Source of the DNA: Cryptomeria japonica
Lineage: Eukaryota; Streptophyta; Pinopsida; Cupressales; Cupressaceae
Assembly (NCBI RefSeq): GCF_030272615.1
Contig: NC_081415.1
Location: forward strand, 422,309,757-422,373,756
DNA: 64,000 nucleotides
Reading direction: 5' to 3'
Part shown: positions 12,551 to 25,092 of the stretch, piece by piece
Layout of the letters: each line of letters starts with the position of its first letter
Position numbering within the stretch: position 1 is the stretch's first letter
Made by a program: the position numbers and the translations under genes
Notes under the pieces: model-generated
What the model was told of the DNA's origin: nothing
The model's database searches: none
The model's input: the letters and a program-made list of their open reading frames with translations, nothing else

Positions 12551-13040
12551 CATTGATGATGTTGTTGTCGATGTTGTTGCTTTTGTTCCTGAGAATTCAA
12601 CTCCTGTTGCTCCTATTTTGCAGCTTTGTTCCACTCCTACCAAACTTATTCCTGATGTTGTTCCTCTACAACATCTTGCTCCTGTTTGCAACAACCTACT
12701 ACTGTTCTGCAACAACTCTCTATTAGAGCCTCTCGTTGTGTTCCAACAGGGTCCTCCCCGCTTGATCTATCCTTTGATGGTCCTAATGATAGTATTGCCT
12801 AGACCATGGTTTGTTGCAGGCAGAAGGGGAAGTCTTCTCCCCTCCCCTAAACCCCTCCTTGTCTGGATTCAGGGGTCTCTCCCCTTCCTTGATTGGGATT
12901 CTGTTTGTTTACTGGTTTGACAAGGTTTTCTTTGGCATGCTCAACTGTGTTTTTTCGAGGTTTACCCTTTGTTTTGTTGTCTCTTACCGCTTTCGGGCCT
13001 TTGTATAAAGCTTGTTCTTGTTGCTTTCTTAATAAAAAAT
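12551..13040 (+). mobile_element. 5'-truncated non-LTR retrotransposon insertion
   Basis: A GT-rich 490-bp segment ends in an A-rich tail (TTAATAAAAAAT). It is flanked by a perfect 15-bp direct repeat, AATTTAATTCAAGCT, at 12536-12550 and 13041-13055. Long variable target duplications with an A-rich 3' end are the hallmark of target-primed reverse transcription. The region near 12960-13030 resembles the 3' untranslated end of plant LINEs. No coding domain is left, so a SINE cannot be fully excluded. Confidence 0.75.
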
Positions 13041-13055
13041 AATTTAATTCAAGCT
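13041..13055. repeat. 15-bp target site duplication, right copy
   Basis: Identical to 12536-12550 and follows the A-rich tail directly. Confidence 0.85.
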
Positions 13056-13099
13056 TTATATTTTCAAAGATAATTTATTTATATCTTTTAAATATGTAT

Positions 13100-14710
13100 T
13101 AATATTTTTTCCTTATATTCTACAACATTAGAAAGGAGTTTGGCCCTTGCAATGAGTGAGAGCGAAGGAGGAACAGGTGCTAGGGTTTTAGCTTGTGTTA
13201 GAGAAGCTACAGGGGAAGCAGTTGATGAAGAAGGGTATCTTGATAGGGATGAAGATCTCCATTCCACGCTTTGGGGGTGGTTTTCAATGGGTTTCCAATG
13301 TTGCCCCCTATTTCTTGGTTATGGTGTGCAATGATGTATTCCATTTTGGGTATGTTTCCTGTAGGGGTTTTTTAGTTGAGGTGGCTTCTTCTAGTCATGG
13401 GTTCTTCCCTTTGGTGTGGCGTGAAGCATTTTTTGCTTTTTGAGGTGCTCTTTCTAGAGTTCCTGCCTAGTTCTTCCTCTTGGGTTCTTTAAGGTGGGTC
13501 TTTTTCTTTGGCCAAGTGGTTTTCTTTTTTCTTTCCTCTTTTACCCTTGGTGGCCCTTTTGGTGTCTAGTGGGGAGTTCTTCCTTGCTCCTATTTTTGGT
13601 GGTGGCCTCCTCTTTCTTGGGCGCTGCATATGAGGATTTTAGTGGAGGCTTGTTACCCTTTTGTTTGGTCTCAATCCTTGTTGTTGTGAGGTGGAAGGGT
13701 TTTGTTTTGGCTTCTCCATTTATGAGCCTATGGCCTTAGTGTTTTAGGTTTCTACTTTTGATGGCCCTCAAATGTTTCTAGGTGGTTGTTTCTTTGTTTA
13801 AGGTTTTGCCATGATGGGTGTATATTTAATATTCTTATTTTGGCATCTCCTTGTTTTGTGTTAGTTGGTTTGTGGTTGCTAATTTTCAAGGGCTCGTTTT
13901 AACTACTTGTTTTTGGTTAGGGGTTTTTGTTGACTATTTGGCTGCTCCTAAGATTTGGTTCTATCATATGGGGTTGTTTTCTCCTATGGTGTGGTTTTTC
14001 CTTAAATGGGTTCTTACTGCCTTTTCTGATACTTATACCTCCATTTATCCTATTTTGTTGTGTTTTTTTCAACATCTACTTGCTCGTTTTTTGCTTGAAC
14101 TTCCTATAGTGGTTGAGTTGACTTCTATTGAGTTGGAGACTTGGTTTGCAGGCAATGGTGGAAGATGTTGTACGGGGGTTGTGACTACCCTTCCTTCAAA
14201 CTTTACTCTTCTAATCCTATTGAGGTGGATTTCAATGAAGTTTCTCAGTGATGCTTTTAGTGTAGTGGACTTTGAAGATGGTGATTTATGCAAGACCTTG
14301 TATTGCAAGGTTATGGGAACCATTTAAAAAAACCCATCGATGTTGTTTGGTGGCTTAGGCCTGATATTGTAATATCAGGGTGTCTCTAGTTTAGTTTCTT
14401 TTTTTTGTTGTTTGTAAGCTACTATTAGGTTGTGTTTTACCTTTTGCAGCTTCTCTCAAGGTTATCATAATCTTCTCAAAACCTATTGTTCTAGTTCATA
14501 TGTATTGAGTTGTTTCTTGGCTTCAGCCTTATGTTTTCACATATGGTTTTTTGGGGTTGTTATCTTTCTAGTTTACTATTTTTTGGATGTTGTTTGCCTT
14601 TGCATATCTATTGGTAGCATTCTATAAGTGGGTTCCAAATCCACACAAAATTTGTTTGTAAAGGGTTTCGGGTCCCTTCAAAACTTGTTTTACCCCTAAT
14701 AAAAAATATG
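13100..14710 (+). repeat. Probable non-LTR element fragment with 3' tail
   Basis: GT-rich sequence ends at 14654-14710 in GTAAAGGGTTTCGGGTCCC and then CCTAATAAAAAATATG, the tail seen twice near 9.5 kb. Open stretches such as 13851-14327 are long only because the strand is T/G-rich. They show no domain. A weak 9-bp match, AAATATGTA, flanks the block (about 13090 and 14705) and may or may not be a target duplication. Confidence 0.4.
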
Positions 14711-14839
14711 TACGGTAAATAGTAAATTTTAAATTTTTTAAGTAATTAAAATAATTATAAAACATTTTTTAAAGAAATAAAATAACTCTTGAATAAAAAG
14801 AGAGAACTTTTAAATAAATAATTTAAATAAAATAAAATA

Positions 14840-15339
<500 letters not shown>

Positions 15340-16823
15340 ATATTGTTCATGGTTTGCAACATTTATTTTTATACTCATTTTAGGTTATCTCAAAGGAATG
15401 GTTGGATTTCACAACCTTTCTCTTCACATATCAAATACAAAAAATGTTCTCTTGATTATATGTTGTTGTAGGGTTGTGATAGGATTTCATTGTATACATG
15501 AAGTTGTACGTTGAATCATGCATTGTGTTGTTCAAATTGCACAAGTTTATTTTATGAATTGTAAGATGTGTTTTCTTGCTCATTTAAAGTTATCTCAAAG
15601 GAATGGTTGGATTTCACAACCTTTATCTTCAAGTAATAGAGTTATGTGCACCCCCCAAAAAATGTATTTCTAATATTATGTTATTATAGGGTTGTGAAAG
15701 GATTTCGTCCCAAATATGAAGTTGTAGGTTGAACTACACATTATGTTGTTCAACATGCACAAGTTTAGTTCATGGTTCGTGAGATGCATTTTTTGCACAT
15801 TTGACATTATCTCAAAAGAATGATAGGATTTCAAAACCATTCTCGTTAGGTAACAGAGGTATGTGCACTCCAACCAAAGTGTATTTCTCATTTTATATTA
15901 TTTTAGGGTTGTGATGGGATTTCATTCTAAATATGATGTTGTAGGTTGAATTACACATTGTGTTGTTCAACCTACACAAGTTCAGTTCTTGGTTCATAAG
16001 GTGTGTCTTTATACTTATTTATTATTATCTCAAACAAATGGTTAGATATAACAACCTTGATCTTCAAGTAATAAAGGTATGTGCACCCCAAAAAAATGTT
16101 CCTTATTTTATTTTGTATGATTGTGATAAAATTTCATTATAACTATGAAATTCTAGGTTGAACTACACATCATGTTTTCAACTTGCACAAACTAGTTTAT
16201 GTGGTTGGTAAGATGCATTTTTCTACTAATTTGATGTTTATCTCAAATGAATGGTTGGATATCACAACCTTCCTCTTTAGGTAGCAAAGGTATGTGCACC
16301 CCAACAAAAGTGTATTCCTCATTTTATGTTGTTGCAAGGTTTTGATGGGATTTCATTGTATATATGAAGTTGCATGTTGAATTATGCATTATGTTTTTCA
16401 AACTCCACAAGCCTAGTTCATGGTTGGTAAGATTTTTTTTTCTGCTCATTTGATGTTATCTCAAATGTATGGTTGATTTCACAACCTTCCTCTATTAATA
16501 GAGGTATGTGCACTCAAAAAAATGTAGTTCTTATTTTATGTTGTTACAAGGTTGTGATAGGATTTGATTGTATATATGAAGTTGCAAGTTGAAATACACA
16601 TTGTGCTTTTCAACCTACATGAGCTTAGTTTATGGTTGGTAAGATGTTTTTTTCTCATTTGAAATAATCTCTAATCAATGGTTGGATATCACAACCTTGT
16701 TCTTTTGATAATAGAGGTATGTACACCCCAACAAAAATGTATTCTTCATTTTATGTTGTTGTAAGGTTGTGATAGGATTGCATTACATGTAAATATGAAT
16801 TTATGAGTTGAATTACACATTGT
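15340..16823 (+). repeat. Foldback-like array, forward arm of ~215-bp subrepeats
   Basis: A unit marked by GTTGTGATAGGATTTCATTG recurs near 15475, 15693, 15909, 16121, 16339, 16552 and 16766, a spacing of 212-219 bp. Each unit also holds GAATGGTTGGAT-TCACAACC, GTATGTGCACCCCAA and TTGAATTACACATTGTG. The units are diverged. The array then turns round at 16824 into the opposite orientation. No protein is encoded. Confidence 0.88.
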
Positions 16824-16872
16824 GCAGGTTCGAAAAATACAATGTGTAATTCAACCTACAAATTCATATTTA
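16790..16872. repeat. Turn-round of the foldback array
   Basis: TAAATATGAATTTATGAGTT... (16790-16823) is the near-perfect reverse complement of 16839-16872 across a spacer of only 15 bases (16824-16838). This is the centre of symmetry of the two arms. Confidence 0.9.
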
Positions 16873-18922
16873 CAATGTATTACTATCACAACTAGGCTAC
16901 AACAAGAACAAATGAGGAATACACTTTTGTTGAGATGCACATTCCTCTATTACCTAAAAAGGAAGGTTGTCATAAGATAACATCAAATGAGAAAAAACAA
17001 ACACATATTATCAACCACGAACTAAGCTTGTGTAAGTTGAAAAACATCATATGTAATTCACCCTGCAATTTCATATATACAATGAAATCCTCTCACAACC
17101 TTGCAACAACATAAAATGAGTACACTTTTTTGGGGGTTCACATGCGTATTTAAGTTGAAGAGGAAGGTTTAGATATTTGAACATTCACTTGAGATAAACA
17201 TCAAGTGAGAAAAAAACATATCTTACCAACCAAGAACTAATCTTGTGCAGGTTGAAAACACAATGTGTAATTCAACTTGCAGCTTCATATTTACAATGTG
17301 ATTCTATCACAACCCTACAACAACATAAAATGAGGGATAAAATTTTGATGGGGTGCACATATCTCTATTACGTAAAGAGGAAGGTTGTGATATCCAACCA
17401 TTCATTTAATATGATATCAAATGAGCAAAAAACACATCTTATCAACCATGACCTAAGCTTCTATAAGTTGGAAAGAATAATTTATATTTCAACCTGAAAC
17501 TTCATATATACAATGAAATCCTATCACAACTCTGCAATAACATAGTGAGGAATACACTTTTGTTGGCATTCACATATCTCTATTACCTAAAGATAAATAT
17601 TGTGAAATGCAACCATTCATTTGAGATAACATCAAATGAGAAAAAAATACATCTTACCAACCATGAACTAAGCTTGTGCATGTTGACAAAAAAATGTGTA
17701 ATTCAACCTACAACTTCATATTTATAATAAAATCCTATAGCAACATAAAATAAGGAATATAATTTTATTGGGTGCGCATACCTTTGTTACCTAAAGAAGA
17801 AGGTTGTGAATAAATAGAACTGGATTGTAAATATCATCAACAAGCTACTCGCTTAGATCAAATCATAAATCATTTTTTTATTCTAATAAGGAAAAAGGAT
17901 GTAGTGTATGAGAACAAACTACATTACTCAGAGTATGAGTAAAATGTCTTTTAACATATTACTTGACAATAATATTTTGCAATCAAAGAACAAGGATTTT
18001 ATTGATAATATTATCAAATCCATATATTTCAAGAAAGATTTATTTTTTTGGTATATGCGAAAATTAGCTTAGGAGAAAGAGGAACTTCAAGGTTATTAGA
18101 TATGTTTACAATGAAATATTATTACAACCCTACAACAATCAAAAAATGAGGAGCACACTTTTGATAGGGTGCACATACCTCTACTACCTAAACAAAAATG
18201 TTGTGAAATCCAACCATTTATTCGAGATAACATTAATTGAGCATAAAAATACATCTTACCAACAATGAACTAAGTTTGTACAAGTTGAAAAACACAATGT
18301 GTATTTCAACCTACTTTAATATTATAATGGAATATTATCACAACCCTGAATCAACATAAAATGAGGAATATAATTTTGTTGAGGTGCGCATACCTTTGTT
18401 ACCTAAAGAGGAAGGTTTTGAAATCCAACCATTCATTTGAGATAACATCAAATGAGCATAAAAACACATCCTACCAATCATAAACTAAGTTTGTGCAGCT
18501 TGAAAAATACAATGTGTATTTCAACCTACAACTTCATATTTATAATGGAACTATATCATAATCCTACAACAATATAAAATTAGGATACACATTTGTTGGG
18601 ATGTACATACATCTTTTACCTAAAGAGGAAGGTTGTAATATCCAACCATTTATTTGAGATAATATCAAATGAGCAAAAAAGATGCATCTTACAAACCATG
18701 AACTAAGCTTGTGTAGGTTGAAAAATACAATGTGTAGTTCAACGTAAACCTTCACATATACAATTAAATCCTCTCACAACCCCATTGCAACATAAAATGA
18801 GGAATACACTTTTTTGGGGTGGACATAACTTTGTTACCTAAATAAAAATATTTTCAAATCCTACCATTCATTTGAGATAACACCAAATGAGAAGAAAAAC
18901 ATATCTTATGAACCATGAACTA
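16839..18922 (-). repeat. Foldback-like array, reverse arm of ~215-bp subrepeats
   Basis: The reverse complement of the forward-arm unit recurs, marked by AATCCTATCACAACC near 16880, 17084, 17296, 17512, 17728, 18109, 18326, 18545 and 18762. Spacing is 204-218 bp except for one interval of 381 bp, where about 165 bp of foreign sequence (about 17815-18100) seems to be inserted. The arm is cut at 18923 by the LINE insertion and resumes at 26337. Confidence 0.88.
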
Positions 18923-18940
18923 ATCTTGTGCGGATTGAAA
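18923..18940. repeat. LINE target site duplication, left copy
   Basis: ATCTTGTGCGGATTGAAA matches 26320-26337 with two changes. It is itself a piece of the array unit, so the array reads through once the LINE is removed. Confidence 0.75.
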
Positions 18941-19058
18941 CTAGAGAACAATGTGTGAAAACTGGCAACGAAGGCATCGAGCGATTTTTTCATCCCGAAT
19001 ACCTATGAGGAAATCATCGGATCTTATCCATCAAAAATGGTTTTTCAAGCGGACTTAA

Positions 19059-19649
19059 TATGCGCTCAGGATTTGCAACCCGGGGATTAGAGCTCCCCTG
19101 CCTCAGGAGCAGTCGGAATGGCAAGTGGTGAAACCTAGAAGGTCTCGCAGGGCAGCCATGAAAAACCCTCCAAGGGTTGTGAATGGCAAGGAACGCGACC
19201 AAGGTAATACTAAGTCGGCTATCTCCAATAGGTTTAATCAGCTGCAGAATCTTGAGGAAGGTTTCATAAAACGAGATCCTTGGGTTAGCCTTTACTCTGA
19301 AAATGATAGAAGAAGTATAATTAACAATCATAGAAGGTTGGTTGGAATTCAATCCAGAACTAAGGCTTCTATAGGCAAGGGAAAGATAGATTTGATGCCT
19401 CCTAAACCATTAATGGTGGAATCGGGTTCAATCAGGGACCCTAACTCAGACCTGGCTAACATTTTAGAGATCAATGAGAATCTGGTTAAGAGGATTCAAC
19501 AATCTTGCAAGGCCTTCAGAGTTTTCGCAAGATGGCAGGGACTTGGAATTCCATCAGAGGCTATTGCAAATTGGTTTATGTCGTCCTTCAAATGGATAGT
19601 AACTATAGCTATCTTGTCTGAGGGTTTTTTGTATATTGATTGTGATAAA
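19059..19649 (+). pseudogene. LINE ORF1, first part
   Basis: The frame is open after the TAA at 19056 and reads through EWQVVKPRRSRR near 19116. A Trp/Val start followed by a basic tract is typical near the N terminus of plant LINE ORF1. It runs to Asp-Cys-Asp at 19638-19646, where the solo LTR interrupts it. No in-frame ATG is obvious upstream, so the true start is unclear. ORF1 products of this class are RNA-binding chaperones with a DUF4283-like domain and often a zinc knuckle. Confidence 0.7.
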
Positions 19650-22600
19650 TGTAGTACCCCTGCCCTAATCAATTTCTAATCTTGGTTTAATCTTGGTTAG
19701 TTTATCTTAATATAATGTTATAGTCAGATGTTTGATTTAATGCATAGTTGTTGATGTGGTTCCCACACTAGTTGTATGCAAGTTGTTTAGTGTTCCTATT
19801 TCATGGTATTAATATCGGGCTAACACTTTCATTAATTTTATATATGTATGCATGTATGACTCTTGGTTGCAGGAGATTTCAGGTACAACGCCGCATGAGT
19901 GCGAGGTTCGTCTTCACCTGGATTTGCAAGTTTGAGTGTACCTCTTTAATCCTTAGAGTTGGATTAGGTGGTTGTAAGACCCTAGTTGACCATAGTCGTG
20001 CTCAAGTGAGCACTATTAGTCGTCGTCGGTATTCCCTTTTTGTTTGGGTTTGCAAGTCTGGTTGACTTTCTTGGTTTGCGTGTTTGGTGTGAATGGTTAA
20101 ATTGATTAATTAGTCCTTAGTATTCAGTTTGATTAAATATGTATTTGTGCATTAAAGATTAATGGACTAGATTAAACATGATTTCTTTATGTGATTTATC
20201 ATTAATTTCAATTGCTCGATTTAAATTGGGAGCAAGTTCAATTAAATAGTTAATTTAAATAGTAAATGCATTTTGTATATGTTGTTGAAAAAGAAAGTTT
20301 TGTATTTAATTGCAATAGAATTAATTGTATTATGTTGGCTTTTTAAATTAGAAAGGTTAAATTGAATTAATTGAGAAAATCACTTTTGAATTGAAAAGCA
20401 ATTTAATTTGTTGATATAGTTGGGAAATAAGTATTTTTGTGATTTATTTTAAATAAAAATTTTAATTCCAAAAATGAAATTTTGGTCAACTCTTCCTTAT
20501 AACCTAGACTTTTTGGAAATTTTGGGGATGGAATTTTTTTTGGAGAAAAATATAATTTTGGAAAAATATTTTGGAGGAAATTTGGGGGTTTTGGGAGGAA
20601 GAAGGTTTTTGGAGCTTGCAGGTTGGGCTCTCCTTCAAATCTCTTCCAGGAATGCGTATGGAGGTAGGAATTACCTTATTTGTCTTCCTTGTTACCAAAG
20701 AAATGGTCTGTGGTTGAAAGAAAAATGTTTGTTGTTAAAAAAATCAAGCTTTCAAATTGATTTTAGATTTAATTTGGATATGTGATTTTAAAACTATGCA
20801 TATGACTAATGTTCTTGCAAAAATAGTTGAATCATTGTGTTAAAAATGGTTCTTTTTGCCCATATATGGATTTTTGTTGAAAAAAATTTATTTGGGGTTT
20901 TGATATTCTTCAATTTGTTTTGGGTGTTGGAACCCATTTGTGTTTGGAAGGAAGAATACCCATAAAAAAAAAAAAGAGAAACCAAAACATATTTCATACC
21001 AAACTAATTTTTATTGCAAATCGAAATTGTGTTTTTAAAAAAAAAAAAAAAAAAAAAATGAATATGTTAAGTCTCTGGGAGACTGTTTTTTTTTAAACTG
21101 TGTTTTACACAGTAAACAGTTAAAAAAAAAAATGAAAATAAATAAAAATAAATAAATAAATATAAAAATTGTGGAAACCCCAACCACGTGGGAGAGTACC
21201 CCACCACGTGGAGGGGTGCTGCTTGTCCATTGGGCAGCAGCGCTCCCATGGGGGTTGTGTGCTCCCATTGGGCAGCAGCATGAGCTCCCAAGGGAGGGGG
21301 GGGCGGGGGGGGGGGCACGTGGGTACCCTCCCCCATATAATGTTTTTTTTTTTTTAGTTTTAAAAAAATGTTGTTTTTTAATGTTTTTTTTTTTTAATTC
21401 AAAAAAATATATATATAATATTTTAATATTATTTAATGGTAATTTTTAATTAAGTTTTTAATTATGATTAATGTGGCATAAATTATAATTCATGATTAAT
21501 TTGAAATTAATTAATTGTATAATGGAATATATACATTAATTAATATTCAAATTTCATTTTATGATTAACGCACTTTTTCTAATTAAATTCCAGAGTTGCT
21601 AATTTCGCAATTAAATATTAATTGGTTATATTTTGATTAATCTTGGATTAATAAATATATACCTTACTTAATAGCTAATTTGAGTATTTGGCTAATTGAG
21701 GAAGTATTGTTTTAAAAAAAAAATAGAATATTATTTTATTGGAAGATTGTTGAAATTGATATATTTACTAATTGATTATGTTAAATAATATTCAAGAACA
21801 TATCATTTGAGTAATTGAGAAGTAAGTGAAATATTTTATCATTGGATATTTTGATCATTTAAACGATATACTATTGGAAATTAATAATGTATTGTTTGGA
21901 ATGTTGATGAGTTAATGGTATTTTCAATTTGTAAAACAAATGGTTAATTTATATTTTCCTCTATTTGAGAAATAGACAATGGTACTATTGCAAATTGTGA
22001 TATTGTATTCACCTTGCATTGATGATTTCCTGTTAGTGTATTTTTGGAAACTTAGATCATGTAGAAAACTTGACCGACTTTTAACGTTTAGATCAATTCG
22101 GAAAAGATTGTGTCTACTGAATATTACCTATGCGAGTTTAATTTATGTATTCGCTTTTGCTTATGTAATGGCAAGTCGTGCTTTGTTGGATAGGTCCCTG
22201 TCGTATGGATTGATTTGGGGTACCTGTTTCAGTCCTCGGTTCCGAGTTGACTGTTGTTTTGTGGTAGTGTCGTACTTGGTCATATCCTCTTTGTGGGTGT
22301 TGAATGATGATTCGTGGTTGACCTTAGTCGGTCAGGTCTCTAGTTAGAGTACCGTTTGTCAGTGCACCTCGTATGAAGTCATGTTTGACCAAATGATGGA
22401 TGTTCCCTCCTTTTTAAACTCCGTTTGTCTGACCATGTCTATTCCTTGGTTTTTGAGTTCGTCTAAGTTTAGTCTAGTGTCGTATGGGAAAGTGGCTTTC
22501 GATTGGGGGCCGCGCCCAAAGTGGCTGTTGGGTAACCCATCGAAAGTGAGTCTAATAAGTGATAACCTAACAGTAGATTAGGATGTAATCTCTAAGTAAG

Positions 22601-23891
22601 ATAAAGGTGCCTCACACATGGGACGAGTGATAACATAGACCCGACATGCTGTGAGAAGGCCTAAAATGGCAATCCATCATCCTTGTCTTCACGAGAGGAT
22701 GTGTGGGTCCACATGAGGCTTGGATGGGCCGGAGGTTCGGATTAGGTTGCCAGGGTAACCAATATATGGGGTCGGAACCTATGAAGACCTGCCATGGTAA
22801 CCATACCAGGTTGTGTGATGACACTTGTCCCTACGTTCGCTAGTATGTTGTCATTTTGTCCTATTAGGAGTACCTTTGTGGGTCGTCCTTTTGTCTTTAC
22901 CCTTGTGAGTACTTGGTTTCATGTTAGACCTTGGGTGGTGATGACTCAGTTTTGTGGATGCTCCAGTGGACCTTTGTATTAGTTTTGATTATGTTCAGTT
23001 GGATCCTTTTCTTTTCAAGGATCGTTTATGTATTTATTGACCGATGCAGTCGCTTGTATATTGTTTATGTTTCGCCTTGATGGCCGGATTGTAATGGTGT
23101 AACCTCTTGTATTCTTAACTTTATTAATTATCAGAGGGGTCTTGCAGTTGAGCAGACCCGGAGATGTAGCCCTTTAGGGGTGAACTCTGAGATCATTATG
23201 GTGTTATGTGATGTTATTCTCTTATGTTTCCTTTATTCATCTTTATCATGTATGAGTAGCTTATGTTAGAATGTATAAGTGGATAAGATGGAATTAAATT
23301 TAAATGCTTATATGCAGTCCTTTCTTGAATGCCATTTTGATCGAATGCATAAGTGGTTTAGATGAGATTTATCGTAGATGCATGTATGCAATCGTCTTTT
23401 AAAATGCAATAAATTGGAATATGAAAGAATGTAACTTAGAGTAATGGAATATATTCAGTTGTTAAGGAAATTAAGTATGCTTGAAAAGATCTCATAAGTT
23501 TATGATGAAATTCTAGTGTGTTAGAATATTAGATGTATGGCTTGTATTTTTATGAAAAGCTTAAATGTAAAGTATGAATAGATCTTAATGGATGAATCTT
23601 TGCTTGTGATTTATATTTCCATCTTTTGAAAGAATTTATCCTGATTAAGAATTATCTCGTTATTAAGATAATCAGCTTATTGGATTAATTGTGTGAGTTA
23701 AGTGAATTGTGAAATTTAAGTAATCTCGTTGGGAAACTCTTTAGGTATTAGTTGATGTCTTCCGCTATGTAATCTGAATCCTTGTTATCTTGTTGTATCT
23801 TAATGTGGTGTAACCTTTAAAAAAAAAAATTATTGCACTCTATTCTTGTGTTTTGGCTTATCCCTTCGGGGTTTCCTAGCGGGGCATTACA
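19650..23891. mobile_element. Solo LTR, 4.2 kb, inside LINE ORF1
   Basis: It starts TGTAGTACCCC and ends GGGGCATTACA, which are near-perfect inverted termini. The flanks are ATAAA (19645-19649) and ATAAT (23892-23896). Removing the LTR and one 5-bp copy rejoins ORF1 in frame, giving Asp-Asn-Thr-Arg-His-Lys. No internal gag or pol, primer site or second LTR is seen, so it is read as a solo LTR left by recombination. It contains poly-A/T tracts (21034-21058), a very G-rich patch (about 21293-21322) able to form a quadruplex, and oligo-T runs. The superfamily is unknown; the extended termini resemble those of large Gypsy elements. Confidence 0.8.
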
Positions 23892-25092
23892 ATAATACAA
23901 GACACAAGGAGGAATTCTTAACAGGTAAATCTCTGACTTTCAAAGGTTTTGATTTTAATTTTTTAGAATGGCTTCCGTATTTTAACCCTAATAAAATGCA
24001 ATCTCTAAAGATAGATAGACCAGTCTTGATACCTAACCTACCAGTAGAATTAATGGACATCAAAATTATTAGGAAAATAGGTAATCATATTGGCAAATTT
24101 GTATAAATTAGTGACAAGTATAGGAAATATGTGAACTGTGTTATGATAATTAATATGGATATTAGTGTTAAAACCTTAAAACGTATTGAAATACAATCAA
24201 GGGTGTCATCTTTCCTTATCTATCCTGAATTTTACAAAGGAATTCTAGATCTAGACCCTGTATCGACCTCAGTTCAGCCTCCTCCTCAATTGAGATCTAG
24301 CAGGATTCCTGGAGTAGACATTAGTTTCAATTTGGAGAAGGGAGGGTTTGTGATTAGGGAAGTCCCTCAGCCATCTAGGCATATTGAGGAAATAGAAGAA
24401 GAGGAATTCATCACGGACAAGAGAAGGGAAGATCGGTTTATCCCCTCTTCTCCAAGCTTCCGGGAGGAATCCTCTTTGGATAAAATAGGCAAAATTGCTA
24501 ATTTGGAGACTCCCCTTGTCATGAAGGAAAATCTCCCCCTGCTTCTATTGATAGGATGGGTGGGGAAACTGATGCTCTTCCTCTTTCCTCTTATCAGGCT
24601 ACAAGATTAGAGGATCGCAACAACTCCAATGGCTCTCCCTGTTGGAAGGTAGGATCTATTAATGAGGATAGGGAAAATCAGGAGGAGGATCTAGCCCACA
24701 AAGAGGAAGAGGTCAACTGCATTACTAATTATCTTTGTGACTCAGTCACTAAGGAATTCATGGATAAATTGTTGGATGAAATATTTGTCAAGGAAGAGCT
24801 TGATCTTCAAAAAAAATTGCTAAGAAAAGAAATTTTGGCTTTCTCCACTCTTCCTGTGGTCTCAGGAATGGAGGAACTTTTTCTAGATTTAAATAATAAG
24901 GAAAATGAAACCTTAGGCATCAAACTTTGGGTAGCTGATAAATCCACCCCGGATTGTGCCAAGTTCTACAAAAAGAGAGGCAGTAAATCCCTATCAGAGC
25001 TACAAGCTAATGATGGCTCTGCGGAAGGTCAGGTTAAACTCACGGATATGTTTCATGCAAGGAAGGGGAAGGTCCTTCCCAAGGCATCATGA
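23892..25092 (+). pseudogene. LINE ORF1, second part
   Basis: The frame continues as TRHKEEFLTGKSL, then WLPYFNPNKM, VLIPNLPVELMD and IIRKIGNHIGKFV near 23970-24103. This order matches the DUF4283-like region of plant LINE ORF1. A TAA at 24104 and a frameshift upstream of about 24556 break it. The acidic C-terminal part (24556-25092) ends LPKAS then TGA. The stop overlaps the ORF2 start as ATGA (25089-25092). Confidence 0.75.

Noticed and set aside
13494-14327. Membrane proteins from long hydrophobic frames
   Set aside because: The strand is T/G-rich, which yields Phe/Leu/Val/Trp runs in any frame. No start context or domain is present.
21034-21348. Proline-rich coding sequence near the poly-G patch
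   Set aside because: The frames arise from homopolymer runs inside a solo LTR.
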